Positions 33,443 to 45,408 of a stretch of 64,000 bases of DNA are shown here, one piece after another; the stretch's first letter is position 1, and each line of letters starts with the position of its first letter. Position numbers and translations under genes: made by a program. The stretch lies in the NCBI RefSeq assembly GCF_026210795.1, contig NC_089451.1, positions 1,100,001 through 1,164,000 of the forward strand, given 5' to 3'. Origin of the DNA: Rhizophagus irregularis. Taxonomy: Eukaryota; Glomeromycota; Glomeromycetes; Glomerales; Glomeraceae. Below the pieces are notes generated by a model. It searched no databases and was not told the origin of the DNA. It saw nothing but the letters and a program-made list of their open reading frames with translations.

Positions 33443-36258
33443 ATGGAACTTGTAAATACAAATGATGAAAATTTTTTTGACCCAACACCAAGATTAAAAT
33501 CTAGTCCGATACCAATTCAATTTATTTCTTTTGGTTGTCAGCATAGTTGTGTTTATTGTGGAGAAAAATATATCGAGACGCTTCTTTGTTCTCGGCAAAA
33601 ATATTGCAAAAAATGTTTATCGCGTTATATTAATGATATAATTGATGATAATATATATTTTGAGATATATTATTACACAATAGACTCTGAATGTAATGGA
33701 CATGAGATAAATAAGATAAAAGTACCACAAAGTAATAAAGAATTCTGTGGAAATTGTTTGAGGATTTCATTTTTTAAACAAATAGAAGGATATTTTGATA
33801 AATGTTATCTTGATAACGATATTCTTGACATATACAATAAGGTAACTGAAAGGGAAAAACATTGTAAATTATGTGGGAAGTCATTATTTCAAGAAACGGC
33901 GGATAAATATATTATAAAGCAATTTAAATTATGCTCTGATTGTTATTTAATTTCATTTGAATGGGTAGAATCAACATTAGTTAAAAAGCAAATTTTAATT
34001 CTTTACTTACCATGGTGGCATAATACTTTGAGTTGTGACTTATGTTATTCATTATTAATATTTACATCAGATTGTCAAAAGCATTGTAGATATTGTCTCA
34101 TTTTTTATACTGGATGCAGATATTGTTTAACAACAAACATTATTTTTGGGCCTACAGGCCAATCTCAATGTAAAAAATGTAAAAGAATATCATTTATTAT
34201 AGACGTCATTGAATATAGAGATATCCTTTTTAATGAGACCATACATGGAGGCTTATATTTTGATAATATTGCAAATATTGTAAAAACCACTGAAAAATAT
34301 TTTGATCCAGTAATTCTAATATATTCTATGTTTAAAAAATATAATAGGGTAAAACCAATTAGGTGGATATCATATTCTCAATTTACAGATGTAAAAGAAA
34401 TGACAAAAGGAGGATACGGTATTATATATAAAGCAACTTTGTTAAGTAATAATGAAACTGTCATTTTAAAAAGAATTGAAAATTCTAATAATAATAATGA
34501 ATATTTCTTAAATGAGGTGAATATATTTAAATATTTTCGTGAGTGACTTTTACTAAATAAATAATTTAATCTTTAACCTTAATTAAATTTTTAACTTTAA
34601 TAGTTAAAATCAAATCAATATTTTTCGCAATCTATATATATAATTGAAGTTTTTGGCTATACAAAAGATCCTGAATTAAAGGATTATATATTAGTAATGA
34701 GTTATGCGTCAAAAGGAGATTTATATAAGTATTTACAAAAGAATTTTACAATTATTACGTGGTATGAAAAGCTAAGGATTTTACAGAAAATTTCAATGGG
34801 GTATTTATATTTTAAATGTGTTCATTATATTCTTAAATTTAATTTATTAATTTTTTTTTATTTAGACTTCGATATATTCATGGAAATAATTTTATACATC
34901 GAGATTTTCATAGTGGAAATATATTATTAGATGTATATGATAATTGGAAAATTGGGGATCTAGGATTATCACAATCTGCCGTAAATAATAAATCATCAAA
35001 TAATGATATATATGGAGTTATACCTTATATTGCACCAGAAATATTTAAAGGATCTGCATTTTCTAAAGAGTCTGATATTTATAGTTTTGGTATGATTATG
35101 TGGGAACTTACAACAGGTTGTAAACCTTTTGCTAATGTTGAACATGATATTCATCTTATTTATAAAATTCTTGATGGAGAACGACCCAAGATTACAAAAG
35201 ATACACCGGAATACTATGTTAGTTTAATGAAAAGTTGTTGGGATCCTGATCCAAAAAAAAGACCATCTATGAGCTACATTCAGTATAGTTTTGATAGTTT
35301 TTACCTTAGAGATAATATAGATTATAATCAAGCCGAAGCAATAAGAAAGAAACTGATAGAATCAAAGAAGATTGGTCCTGAATTTGCCGAAAAATGGCAC
35401 TCGGAGGCAATTTATACAAGTAGGCCACTAAGTGCTTTAATTTCTAAATTATCCACAAATTCATATTCAACAATTTCATTTGGTAATAAGCAAGGTATTA
35501 CTAAAAAAAATTAACTGTGATTAAAATATTAAATATATACAATAATCTTTAAAAATTTATGTTATTTACTTTAGATTATAATTATAATTATATTTCGAAA
35601 GAAAAAGAGCTTGATATAGACATTAAAAGGTATTTAAAGCTAGATTTTTAATGTATTATATTGTGTACTAATTAATTGATATTAATTTGTGATTTAGTTT
35701 ATTATCACAAAACATAACAATTCAAAATTCTTCAATCTCGTTAAAAAAGCGAAACAATAAGGAATTAAATCCTGAAACCCAAAGCGATAGTGGTAAATAT
35801 TTATTTGGCTTGACGATGTTTATTTTTTTTTCTTTTGTTTACGTTAATATTTCTTTTTTAATCAAATTTAAAATATTTAAAGTAGGAAAACGTATTAAAA
35901 CTAGCATAATCGCTTCTTTGAAGTCCAGGTGGTAATTGTAAACTAGTTAATCATAGACTTAGGATTTTTCACAAAAGTTAAATATTCTTTATATAAAAAA
36001 ATTGTGTATCAAACTATTGATTTTTACACGCTCAGTTTATAATAATTATCGTTCATTTTTAAGAAACATAATTTGCGTTTAAATAAATTAAAGAACCTAA
36101 CTTATTTGATTAACAAATATTTTGTAAATTCGTCCAATAAAAATTAAATTTTTAGTCAAGAGTCTTGCAATGAATTAATTTGTTACGATAGTCAAGCTTC
36201 TTGTGATGAATTTAGAATAAGTAATAACATTCAAACTAGCACGTATCATAAATTTTAA
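33443..36258 (+). CDS. K4, multi-zinc-ribbon TKL-type kinase, 7 exons, about 731 aa
   Basis: Exons 33443-34516, 34604-34800, 34866-35494, 35575-35629, 35698-35792, 35886-35928 and 36156-36258. All phases agree and the total divides by three. The first 280 residues carry several cysteine knuckles (CVYCGEKY, YCKKCL, FCGNCL, CKLCGK, LCSDC, CDLC, CRYC, CKKC), a family-specific zinc-binding N-terminus. The kinase domain follows: KGGYG glycine loop, ILK lysine, F-L-N-E alphaC Glu, IHRDFHSGN (a true HRD), DLG, APE, SDIYSFG. The tail KEKELDIDIK..., LKKRNNKELNPETQSD and GKRIKTS resembles tails I recall from other Rhizophagus kinases. Without the last four exons the gene would stop at 35514. It is the only RD kinase here. 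The smaller sixth exon and its GTGGTA donor are the least certain part. Confidence 0.8.
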
Positions 36259-36864
36259 TAATAATACTATAAATTTTAAGAAATTTTTTTTTTTATTTTA
36301 CAATTGTCTTATTATTTTAAAGCATGTGATTTCCGAAAAAGAGTATATTGTAGGGTTTCAATAAATGATATCAAAATATAATATTTTTCGCTCTTAAAAC
36401 CTGCATCCATAATTTTTGACATCATAATAAAGTAGTGTGAATATATATATATATATATTAGAATGAGAAAGAATTTGTACGTAACAGATAGAATACTTAC
36501 CACTTGATGACGAATGGTTTGTGCTATTTCTATTACATGATATGGTCTACATCAAATTTTTATCCTCTTTTCGATTCAGACCTTAATTTTAAAATAAACT
36601 TTTATATTTCATTTCAGTCTTTCAAGTTTCAAAAGTTTTTTATATAATTGATGTAGATGATTTAACGTAGTTGCGAAAATGTAGATCCTTTATATAACTC
36701 GTGATTTGAGTTACACAATACTTTGTAAAATGATGCACAAAAAAAAAAATTTATTTTTTTTGTCGGCTTAAATTTTTAATCCATTTTATTTCTTGCATTT
36801 CAGCCTATTTTAAAAGTTAAAGAATCTTTGTTATATATAATTTATTAAACACCCCATAATCCCC
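36259..36864 (+). other. K4-K5 intergenic, upstream region of K5
   Basis: Contains an AT repeat near 36440-36458 and, from about 36700, a block (GAGTTACACAATAC, then TTTGTAAAATGATGCACAAA) shared with the DNA before the dead kinase at 30601. The CAGCTG-type block of the other kinases is absent. Confidence 0.5.
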
Positions 36865-38254
36865 ATGGAACAAAATTATATCAGTGACAATATATTTAAA
36901 CAAATAAAAGATTTTAATTTTCGGATATTAACCGAAGAACAAGAATTAATAATTAATAAATTAATATTAAAAGAAGAATTAAAAGAATGTTATAAAAAGT
37001 ATGGTTTATGTGATGAATGTAAACAGCCTAATACGGGTAATATTTGGTGTCATTCATGTAATGCTAAACGATTTCAACAAAATTTTAAAAATTGGACAAG
37101 TGAAAATTCTAATATTGATAAATTAATTCAAGAATCTCAAATTAATGCACAAAATAATTGGAAAAAATTGGAATGGATTGAAAATGATAGACTTGAAAAT
37201 ATTGAATATGTTGCTAAAGGTGGTTTTGGAATGATATATAAAGCAATTTGGAAAGATGGATGGATATATAGTTGGAATCATGTAACAAGTAAATGGAATA
37301 GAGATGAAAGAAATACGATTTTTGCTTTAAAATGTTTAAATAATTCAACATTAGAATTTTTAGACGAGGTAAATATTTTATTAATTAACTTATAAATATA
37401 ATATGTTTTACTAATTGTTTATTATATAATAGATTAAAACACACCTCAGAATGAATAATTCAGAATGTATTATTAAAGTTTATGGTATTACTAAAGATCC
37501 TAAAACAAATAATTTTATGATGGTATTGGAACATGCAACTGATGGTAATTTAAGACAAAGATTAAGTAAATATTTCGATTCCTTTAGTTGGAGGGAGAAA
37601 ATTGGCATGTTAAGAGATATTGCGTTTGGTCTTAATGAGATTCATGAAGAGGAATTAATTCATCAAGATTTTCATAGTGGGAATATATTAAACAGTTTAC
37701 GTGATTCCACTACAAATATTACTGATTTAGGATTATGTAAACCAGCAAATAACAAATCAGAGAATTACGAGATCTATGGAGTATTACCATATGTAGCCCC
37801 CGAAGTTTTAAGAGAAAAAAAATATATCCAAGCAAGTAACGTTTATAGCTTTGGGATTATTATATATGAAGTATTTAATATATTACCTCCCTACCATGAT
37901 ATTGCTCATGATGAGTCATTAGCAATAAAAATCTGTCAGGGACAAAGACCAGGATTTAATATAAAAGTACCTCAATTAATAGAAGATATAACTAAACAAT
38001 GTGTAGACGCAGATTCATTAAAAAGACCAACTACAAAATATTTGAAAGAAATATTTGATCAATGGTATGATTTAGTCTATTATAAAAAAGACAGTGAAAT
38101 TTGTAAACAAATTAATGAAGCAGATGTATTTAATGAAAAACTTCCATCTTTTGCAAAATCTGAAAATTTTACATATACAATACATCCTCAAGCTATTTAT
38201 ACAAGTAGATTATTAAATTTTGACAATTTATCCGAACCAAAAAATGCTGATTGA
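36865..38254 (+). CDS. K5, divergent zinc-ribbon TKL-type kinase, 2 exons, 441 aa
   Basis: Exons 36865-37368 and 37433-38254, phase 0. The N-terminus keeps the family ribbon (CDECKQPN...WCHSCNAKR) and N-F-K-N-W-T-S. The kinase domain has KGGFG, ALK lysine, F-L-D-E alphaC Glu, HQDFHSGN, DLG and APE. Two positions nearly invariant in kinases differ. The alphaF Asp of SD-x-YSFG is Asn (S-N-V-Y-S-F-G), and the Trp of Q-C-W-D is Val. These weaken the C-lobe core, so reduced activity is possible though the metal ligands are intact. The beta2-beta3 insert is shorter than in K1-K3, and the tail stops right after S-E-P-K-N-A-D without the small last exons. Its upstream region differs from the other copies, so it is a separate sub-lineage. 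Confidence 0.87.
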
Positions 38255-38613
38255 TTATGATAGATTGGTAGTTCTGATTTATGATTTCATAAAATCACAT
38301 TTTAATATATTATAATTATTTGCGAAATTCTTATTTTTGTACGAAAATAATTAAATTATTTTATTTATTTTTATGACTATATGATAATTTGTCTTCATTT
38401 GTCTCTTATCATTAAACGCATAATATATATATTTCATATTTTATTATAAATAAAATTGTTATTCTACTTATATTTTATCACCATAAGTTTATAAAATATA
38501 CTTTTTAATTAGAATATAGGTCGATTTCCAATAAATTTTAAAAATAAATTATCTAATGCCATAAGTCATATGCAAATAACATGAATAAATGAGTCTAATG
38601 ACAAATACATGTA

Positions 38614-39089
38614 CAGTCGCGTCGGAAAGTATCGCCCGATTCAAATTTTATAGTAAAACATATAAAAAATTGAAAATTTCAGAAGGCTATATACATATTC
38701 AACTTTCTTTTAATAACCATTTCTAAATTTTATATCATTTTAAAGCCAATATCATATTCTTTAAAATATTGATGTTTGGATTTTGGGAAAGTTAAAATGC
38801 AAGAGCTATTTTATTTATAAGGTAAAAAAGTTTTTTTTTATATGTTTTAGATCCGAAAAATAAAATTTATATATAAAAATGAGCTGCATATATATTTATA
38901 TTTCTTTTATTAATTATTTCTAAATTTTATATCACTATAAAGCCAATATAATATTCTTTAAAATAACAATATTTGAACCTTGGGAAGGTTAAATTGCAAG
39001 AGCTGTTTTAATCTTAAAACTCAGTATTCATTTTTTATATGTAATTTACTATGTAATAGTGAATCGGGCGATACTTTCCGACGCGACTG
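38614..39089. mobile_element. Tc1/mariner-like MITE, 476 bp, perfect 30 bp TIR
   Basis: The terminal repeats are perfect over 30 bp, starting CAGTCGCGTCGGAAAGTATC at the left and mirrored at the right end. TA flanks both sides (38612-38613 and 39090-39091). The interior is a tandem pair of about 190 bp units, each containing TTTCTAAATTTTATATCA, AAAGCCAATAT and GGTTAAA/GTTAAAATGCAAGAGCT, so the element has an internal duplication. The GC-rich arms contrast with the AT-rich centre. Perfect arms suggest recent insertion. Confidence 0.92.
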
Positions 39090-39156
39090 TACAGAAGGTT
39101 TGCACTTATATAATCATGTGATCGAGAAATTTATTTGATAGACAACGCTTAATATA

Positions 39157-39788
39157 ACAGGGCGGACATCCCCATATTATCACGATATTGCCGATCATTT
39201 TGCCGATCACTTGTTCAATATTATCACATAAAAAAATACCGTTGAATTAATTTTTTCACAAATTCTACATAATAATGTATAAAATTTCGATTTTATTTAT
39301 TTTATTTTATTTATTGTTAATAAATTAGTTCTTAAAATAATTCATAAAGATTTTGTCAAATATCAGACATATATTAATTTTACAATAATTGTAAACATTT
39401 ATTTAATGATAACTTTCGGGTTATCAAAAATTATTCAGGTTTATTTTAACCACAAATTCTTGAATACCTAAATAGCATACTGTGAAAGTTTCAAGTTTGG
39501 CCCGAAGTTCTGTGGCTTGGCCCGAAGCTTCAAAGTCAAATTAGCAGATGATCAGCATATATGTGAATTATTGAAAATTTCAACCTAAGGCTAAATTTGG
39601 AACCACATTTTATTTTGCTACAATACTTTTATATTTAATTATTGATAACCTAAATTATTAAACAAAACAGTTAAATATAATTTTTAGAACATTTATGGCT
39701 TGAGATAAGGCTTCAAAGTTAATGTGATATCACATTTATTATGATCGGCAAATGATCAACATGTGATATAGGGTATGTCCGCCCTGTT
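39157..39788. mobile_element. Mutator-like non-autonomous element, 632 bp, 10 bp target duplication
   Basis: ACAGGGCGGACAT at the left is mirrored by ATGTCCGCCCTGT at the right. The flanking 10 bp GCTTAATATA is duplicated exactly (39147-39156 and 39789-39798). Duplications of 9-11 bp are typical of Mutator-like elements. The subterminal regions hold GCCGATCATTTTGCCGATCA (left) and TGATCGGCAAATGATCAAC (right). Inside, GGCCCGAAG occurs as a short direct repeat. No transposase is present. Confidence 0.85.
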
Positions 39789-39798
39789 GCTTAATATA

Positions 39799-41871
39799 TA
39801 AAGCATTATGGAGCGAATACGTATTTGGAACGACTAGCCGATACTGTAAATGATTCTTGGTACAACCATAACGTGACCAAAAGGATATTGTAATTCATAG
39901 AATAATTTTTATGGACATTGACAATGAATTTGGTCATAAATCGTATTTTAGGGGTTTCATTCTGATGATCTGATCGGGTCAAATACATGATAATCCGAAA
40001 TATATTTATAATAGACGATGTATCACAGACTTTATTTTCACATGATAAATGTCACGTTTTGAGTATTTTACAGAACATCGTATTAATAAATAATTTCGCG
40101 GTTTCGGTTTAATTTAAAATAAAATGATTGTTGAATGACAACTTCAATTATAAAAATGACTTGAAAATCTTTAGATAATGTAATATTCAGAAGTGTATAG
40201 ACGGAAAAAAAATAAAAATATAATTATTTTAGATATAAGAACAACTAAAAGCTTAACATATTACTAAAATTCCCTATTTCTCCTTAACAAAATTCTCTAG
40301 TTCAGTACAACGGCCAATATAAAAACTACCGAAATAAAATTTTGTTACCGTTATTATTTTCATCTAAAAAAAAAAGTATACAAACAAAAGAAATTCGTTA
40401 TAAATTTACCTGTTACCATTGATAAAAATAAAATTCGAATAACAAAAATTGTTAAATAATACTTGAATATTCCATGGATGTTATATCCTTTGATTATTTC
40501 ATTGGTACACTTACTATCTCATATTACTTTATCCATTCTAATGTGTTCATAGGATTAAATAAGTTATATCACTCGTGTAATAAAAAATAAAATCTTGCAT
40601 TATGTGCAATATCAATCAAATGGAAATTTTGTCATATTAATTGCATCAAAAAAATAAGTGTTCAAAATTAACTATAATGTTAATGATAGCATTAAAATTT
40701 TCTTTATATGGATTTCAAGACTTAAATGTAAAAATTTAAAGCTTTTAAAGGCCCTAAATATTTCAAATTATTAATTCCATAAATATAAATCTTAACTTTG
40801 TTATTCGGTTTCATATTAATATAAATTATAATACAGTTAATTCACGTGTAATTTATCTGAAATTACATTCGGAATTGAAATATCATAAATAAATGATCTT
40901 ACATTTTTCAGATTTTTCAGAAATTAATATTTTAGACTATTGTTTAATTATTATTTTTATATCTCAATTATCTCCTAAAGTTTTTATAGATAAAATGATT
41001 TGATTCAATTCAGATATACAGTATAGTAAATAAAAAAAATATATATAATTTTCTTTTATTTGGTGAAACATAAAATGATGATAAATATTAATGACTCTGA
41101 TATTTGAAACGGATCAAGAGTAATTAATTATATAAGAAAAATATGATAATTACGAGATCGAGATAAAAAAAAAATAGTTTATATCATGGGAATTAAAGTA
41201 ACTTTTAGTTACAGAAAATTTTATAATATCCTATAAAATGGATTGTGCCCCTACGTATATTTGACCTTCAACACTGAATTTACACATGATCGATTGATCA
41301 ATTGTTATGTCTAATATCAAGATAAGGTTACGAAATACGTCAAATTGATATCATATTTAGTAATCCGGTCTAAAAAGAAAATACCCAATTCGCAAAAAAA
41401 AACTGAAAAGAAAATAAACTTCGTTCCATTTAAAGTTAAGTATTCGCCAATATTGGTATTAGTCTGTTTTCACATACACACGCCTCTTTTTGCTGCATGG
41501 GGATCATTAAGCCCGCTCGGAAGTTTGGGTGGATTACTTAATTAGACAGAAAGGATGCTGGGATACTACGCCCCAGGAATTACTTGCAAATCCTCCGTAT
41601 TCAACATACGTGTAGGAGAGGAGTTTAGTGGAAAGAGTTTATTTCTGGGAGAGTATTGGTCTGTGTCGAGGAGGTCTACTATGCGTTAACACGAAAAGGA
41701 CTAGCTATAGTTATATATTAGGGATTGCTTCGAAGTGTCATGCATACATGCGTCCAACCGCGTGATTGCGACTGAATAGCTTGTACCTGGATGAAGGCTA
41801 CAAAAGAATATTGGTATATATGTCCATTAGTACTGTTAATTAACAAGAGACCTCTTTTTTTGCAACAATAG
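39799..41871. other. Intergenic, no gene seen
   Basis: AT-rich with no supported gene. From about 41500 to 41820 the composition becomes less AT-rich and coding-like, but no frame stays open, so this is possibly the decayed upstream part of the following relic. Confidence 0.45.
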
Positions 41872-43029
41872 ATGGACAAAACAGTCAATTTCACGCTTGA
41901 TCCAAACCTTTGCCAGCCAATTTCAAGAATTAACCAATTTTTCTCTCTAAGACACTCTTAATGAGATGGAATCGTTTTGAACTTTTTACAAATTTTATAT
42001 ATCATAATGAGAAACCTGATACGACATCTCAAGAAGTATTAGATATTTATAACCAAAATCTTATTGACATTATTACAATCAAAAATATCAATTATGATAT
42101 CGTTAATCATGTTCGTAGCAAAAGAATGTATGAGTTATTTATGTTCGGTCATAGTTTTCTTCCATTACCATCTAACAAACTTGCTTCCAAATGATCTTAT
42201 CAGCAAGTAAAATAGTTGAAAACTATTAGGGATTCATTACTAGATATAAGAAGTTCTCGGGCAAAAGTAAGTAGTACGAAATTCACTGCATAATTGGGAA
42301 ACACATGAGTCATTCTTTATTAACATAGTTTCTTTATTTTAGAAAAGGGTAAATATAACAGATGATACACGAGAAGATTTTCAAAACGTAAGAATAAATG
42401 ATCGAATGAACCAGAAATCTGATGTTTATGCTGTAAGATATAATTAGTGTTTGTCATTCTTATATACCCAATTGTGGTATTGATCTCATTCTTTCATAGG
42501 ATTGGAGTAGTGAGGTCAATAAAGCAAGTTAATCTGGACAATCGGAAATCACATCAGAACTGACATCAGAAGGATGAGGTATTGCCTTCACATCATAAGT
42601 AGATTGTTTAGTTATCACGATATTCAATTGAGACCGAATAGTTGCGTTCTTTTTTTTTTAGGAATCACAACTGAAGATCGCATATACGATGATTTGGAAA
42701 CAAGTGATTTACCAAGTAAGGCCGATAATAAAGATAGTGAAGAACCTCTCAACCCCAGCTTATTAGATAGGAATGATACGAAAGATGATAAGAATGATTT
42801 TTGGTGTTATTCAGACATTTAATCAATAACTTTTGGCTGTTCCTGTTATTATGCAAATGGAACTCAAATACCTCCTCATAAAATCACTGGGCATAAGTGA
42901 CAATAATCCTGACGAAGATATTTTCCAATCCACTGTATCTATTGGACAAAAGCGAAAATCATTTCCAAAGGTTAGAATAAGAATATAATAATAAATTTTT
43001 GTTATATAAATGTCGTCTTGAATTTTATA
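41872..43029 (+). pseudogene. Unidentified host gene relic, 5' part
   Basis: A string of exon-like islands on the plus strand, richer in GC than the surroundings. MDKTVNFTLDPNLCQPISRI begins at 41872, followed by a frame-shifted island (41961-42194). An exon K-R-V-N-I-T-D-D-T-R-E-D-F-Q-N-V follows near 42345, ending at a GTAAGAT donor. D-W-S-S-E-V-N-K-A-S near 42500 is followed by a stop, and an exon G-I-T-T-E-D-R-I-Y-D-D-L-E lies at 42661-42822. The last exon-like piece ends at a GTTAGAA donor near 42979, inside whose intron the big transposon sits. I do not recognise the family. Stops and shifts make it non-functional. Confidence 0.45.
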
Positions 43030-43126
43030 CCCTATAAAAAAAAAATGTGTTAAATTTGTATCAAAATTATGTATAATATTTTGTCTTATAAATGTCTGAA
43101 AATGCACCAATTTGTGTTAATAAAAA

Positions 43127-43308
43127 ATGCAGAATAATTATGTTAATTTTGTATTAAATCTGTGTTATATTTATGTTATTATTATATATAATAAAATGTG
43201 CAATAATTATGTTATTTTTATATTAAATCTGCGTTGTATTTATACTATTATTATACATAATGAAATGTGTGATAATTATATCAATTTTATATTGAATCTG
43301 TATTTTTA
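43127..43308. repeat. Left subterminal tandem repeat, about 69 bp unit
   Basis: Three copies (the third partial) start near 43130, 43200 and 43269, each with ATAATTATGTTA/ATATCA, then TTTTATATTAAATCTG and ATTATTATA. They lie between the left terminus and the stop codon of the minus-strand gene and may be transposase-binding subterminal repeats. Confidence 0.75.
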
Positions 43309-45333
43309 TTAAGTATTACTATTAGCTAACTTGTTGGCTATTCTTTTAGATCGTCTATTAGATTTTTGATTTTCTTGCGTATCCTCGCCTTGATCTGCTT
43401 CTTGCATACTCCTTTTGCTATTATTAACCTTTCGTCCATATTTACTTTTTTGAATTTCGGAATTATTAGAATTAACTATATCTTGTCTATAAAATTATTA
43501 TTAGTTAATAAAATTTCTATAAAATTTACTATTATATAATCTTTTACATACCGCATTTTTAAAATTCTTCTAGACTTTTTGGTATCCAATTTTTTATTAA
43601 TGGATCTTGAATCGTCTTTTTATTTTTTTAATGGAGAAAATTAATTCAGGTCGGCAATCATACTTTTAAAATATAAAATTATAAAACCTTACCTTTACAT
43701 TTATTGTCATTAGTATTTGAATTAGTATTTTTATTATCGTTTACACTATTTGCATCTTCATAATTAGTAGTATCAGTGTCTTCAACATTACCAGCATCTT
43801 CACCATTGTTAATATTGGCATCTTCATCATTATTAGTATCTGCATCTTCATCATTATTAGTATCTGCATCTTCATCATTATTAGTATCGGCATCTTCATC
43901 ATTATTAGTATCGGCATCTTCATCATTATTAGTATCGGAATCTTCATCATTGTTAGTATTGGCATCTTCATCATTATTAGTATTGGCATCTTCATCATTA
44001 TTAGTATTGGCATCTTCATCATTGTCAACAACATCATCATCATTAGTATTATCACTGTTAGTATTGGCATCTTCATCATTGGTAGCATCGGCATCTTCTG
44101 ATACTGAATCTTAATTAAATGGAGATTTAATATATAAATTAATAAATAATAATCAAATAATATATATTATATACATACCATGAATTTTATTAGATTTATT
44201 AGTCTTAGCTACCATCACTTTACTTTTCATAACACGAGAATGCTTAACATTCTTTGTAACTTTTCTTTCTACTTTACCTAAAAATATAAAATAAATAAGT
44301 AATAAACTTTAAAAAATTATGTTTAATCAACATACGCTGTTGATTAATAGCACGACGCATCATCATTTGAATAGCCCAATCACCAATTGATAATGGAAAA
44401 TCTGGATTATTTGATTTGTACTAAAATAATTTGTTATTACTTAATTGTTATTGTTATGTCAATTATAATATCATTAAACTGATATACCTTTTCAACCAAA
44501 TAGCGTTTTTTAGTCATACTTATCTTGCGATATTCTGGAGTATTTCCATTCCATTTTTCTGCTATAAATTCACGCATAGCACTCTCAAATAATAATGATA
44601 ATATTATAACAATGCATCATAGAATATTTGGATATAATTAAATAATATCTTAAACTTACTCTATACGATGCATAAACTTTATTATCAAGTGACAATAGCT
44701 TTGGCAGATCATACCATTTCAAGTTAGTTGGTTTTGCAATTGGTGTCTTCGTTTTCTTTAAAAAAAATGTTTAGTTTAATATTTGCAATTATAAATTAAA
44801 AAAAAAACCCTTACTTGAGAAATTGACATATCTTCAATATCACTTTCATTATCATTTATTTTCTTTTTATATTTTTTTAATAATATTTGTTCATTATTTG
44901 TTTCAGAATCACTAGATATAGTTGTTACTTTATTTGCTTGTTTGTTTTTGCGATGTTTGCGCTTCTTTAATACTTGCTTATAAGTTAACTCATCTGTCTC
45001 AGAATTTTCTGAAACATTAATAATTTTACGTGTTTTGTTATATTTGTATACTTTTTGATTATTTGAAATATTAGTTTCAGAGTCACTAATCTCCTTATTT
45101 GATTTTTTATGGTTATTAATATGTTTAGCTTTAGAATTTTTACCAATGCTTGCTACAGTTAAAGCTAAAGTTTTACTGGAGTTTTGGTCATTTTTAAGTC
45201 GTTCTTTTCGCAACCGTTCATTATCAGCTTTTAATATTTCTAGTTGACGTTTCATATAAGCCATTTCAGGATCACTTATTTCATCAACAAGTTTCTTTTT
45301 ATTTCGTATAGCAGGTTTTTTGTATTTTCCCAT
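43309..45333 (-). CDS. Transposon-carried accessory protein, 8 exons, about 517 aa
   Basis: Exons 45333-44815, 44755-44660, 44583-44488, 44420-44336, 44277-44179, 44109-43693, 43615-43552 and 43486-43309. Every junction is GT..AG with matching phase, and the stop is at 43309. The N-terminus is very basic with a short coiled coil (A-Y-M-K-R-Q-L-E-I-L-K-A-D-N-E-R-L-R), then Ser/Lys-rich low complexity (about 45-150). A conserved-looking core follows (about 174-265: K-W-Y-D-L-P-K-L-L-S, F-I-A-E-K-W-N-G-N-T, I-G-D-W-A-I-Q-M-M-M-R-R). Next is an acidic repeat of the octapeptide N-N-D-E-D-A-D-T (about nine copies) and a basic C-terminus ending R-R-S-K-R-I-A-N-K. No known enzyme fold is visible. A DNA-binding or chromatin partner of the transposase is my inference. 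It is divergent from the transposase across a repeat-bearing promoter. Confidence 0.72.
43805..44030. repeat. 24 bp coding minisatellite (octapeptide repeat)
   Basis: About nine tandem 24 bp units, GCATCTTCATCATTATTAGT plus four variable bases, lie within exon 6 of the minus-strand gene. Because 24 is a multiple of three, several frames on both strands stay open. The spliced minus-strand frame reading acidic N-N-D-E-D-A-(D/N)-T is the one that joins the other exons. Confidence 0.9.
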
Positions 45334-45408
45334 ATTTTAAAAATAAAAAAAATAAAAGTATTTATTTCAGTTGTTAAGAGATTTTGAAAGAAAAATAAAT
45401 ATATTTTC

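Noticed and set aside
43741-44114. Long Met/Ile/Leu-rich (minus) and Ser/Leu-rich (plus) open frames
   Set aside because: By-products of the 24 bp minisatellite, which keeps several frames open. The spliced acidic frame fits the gene.
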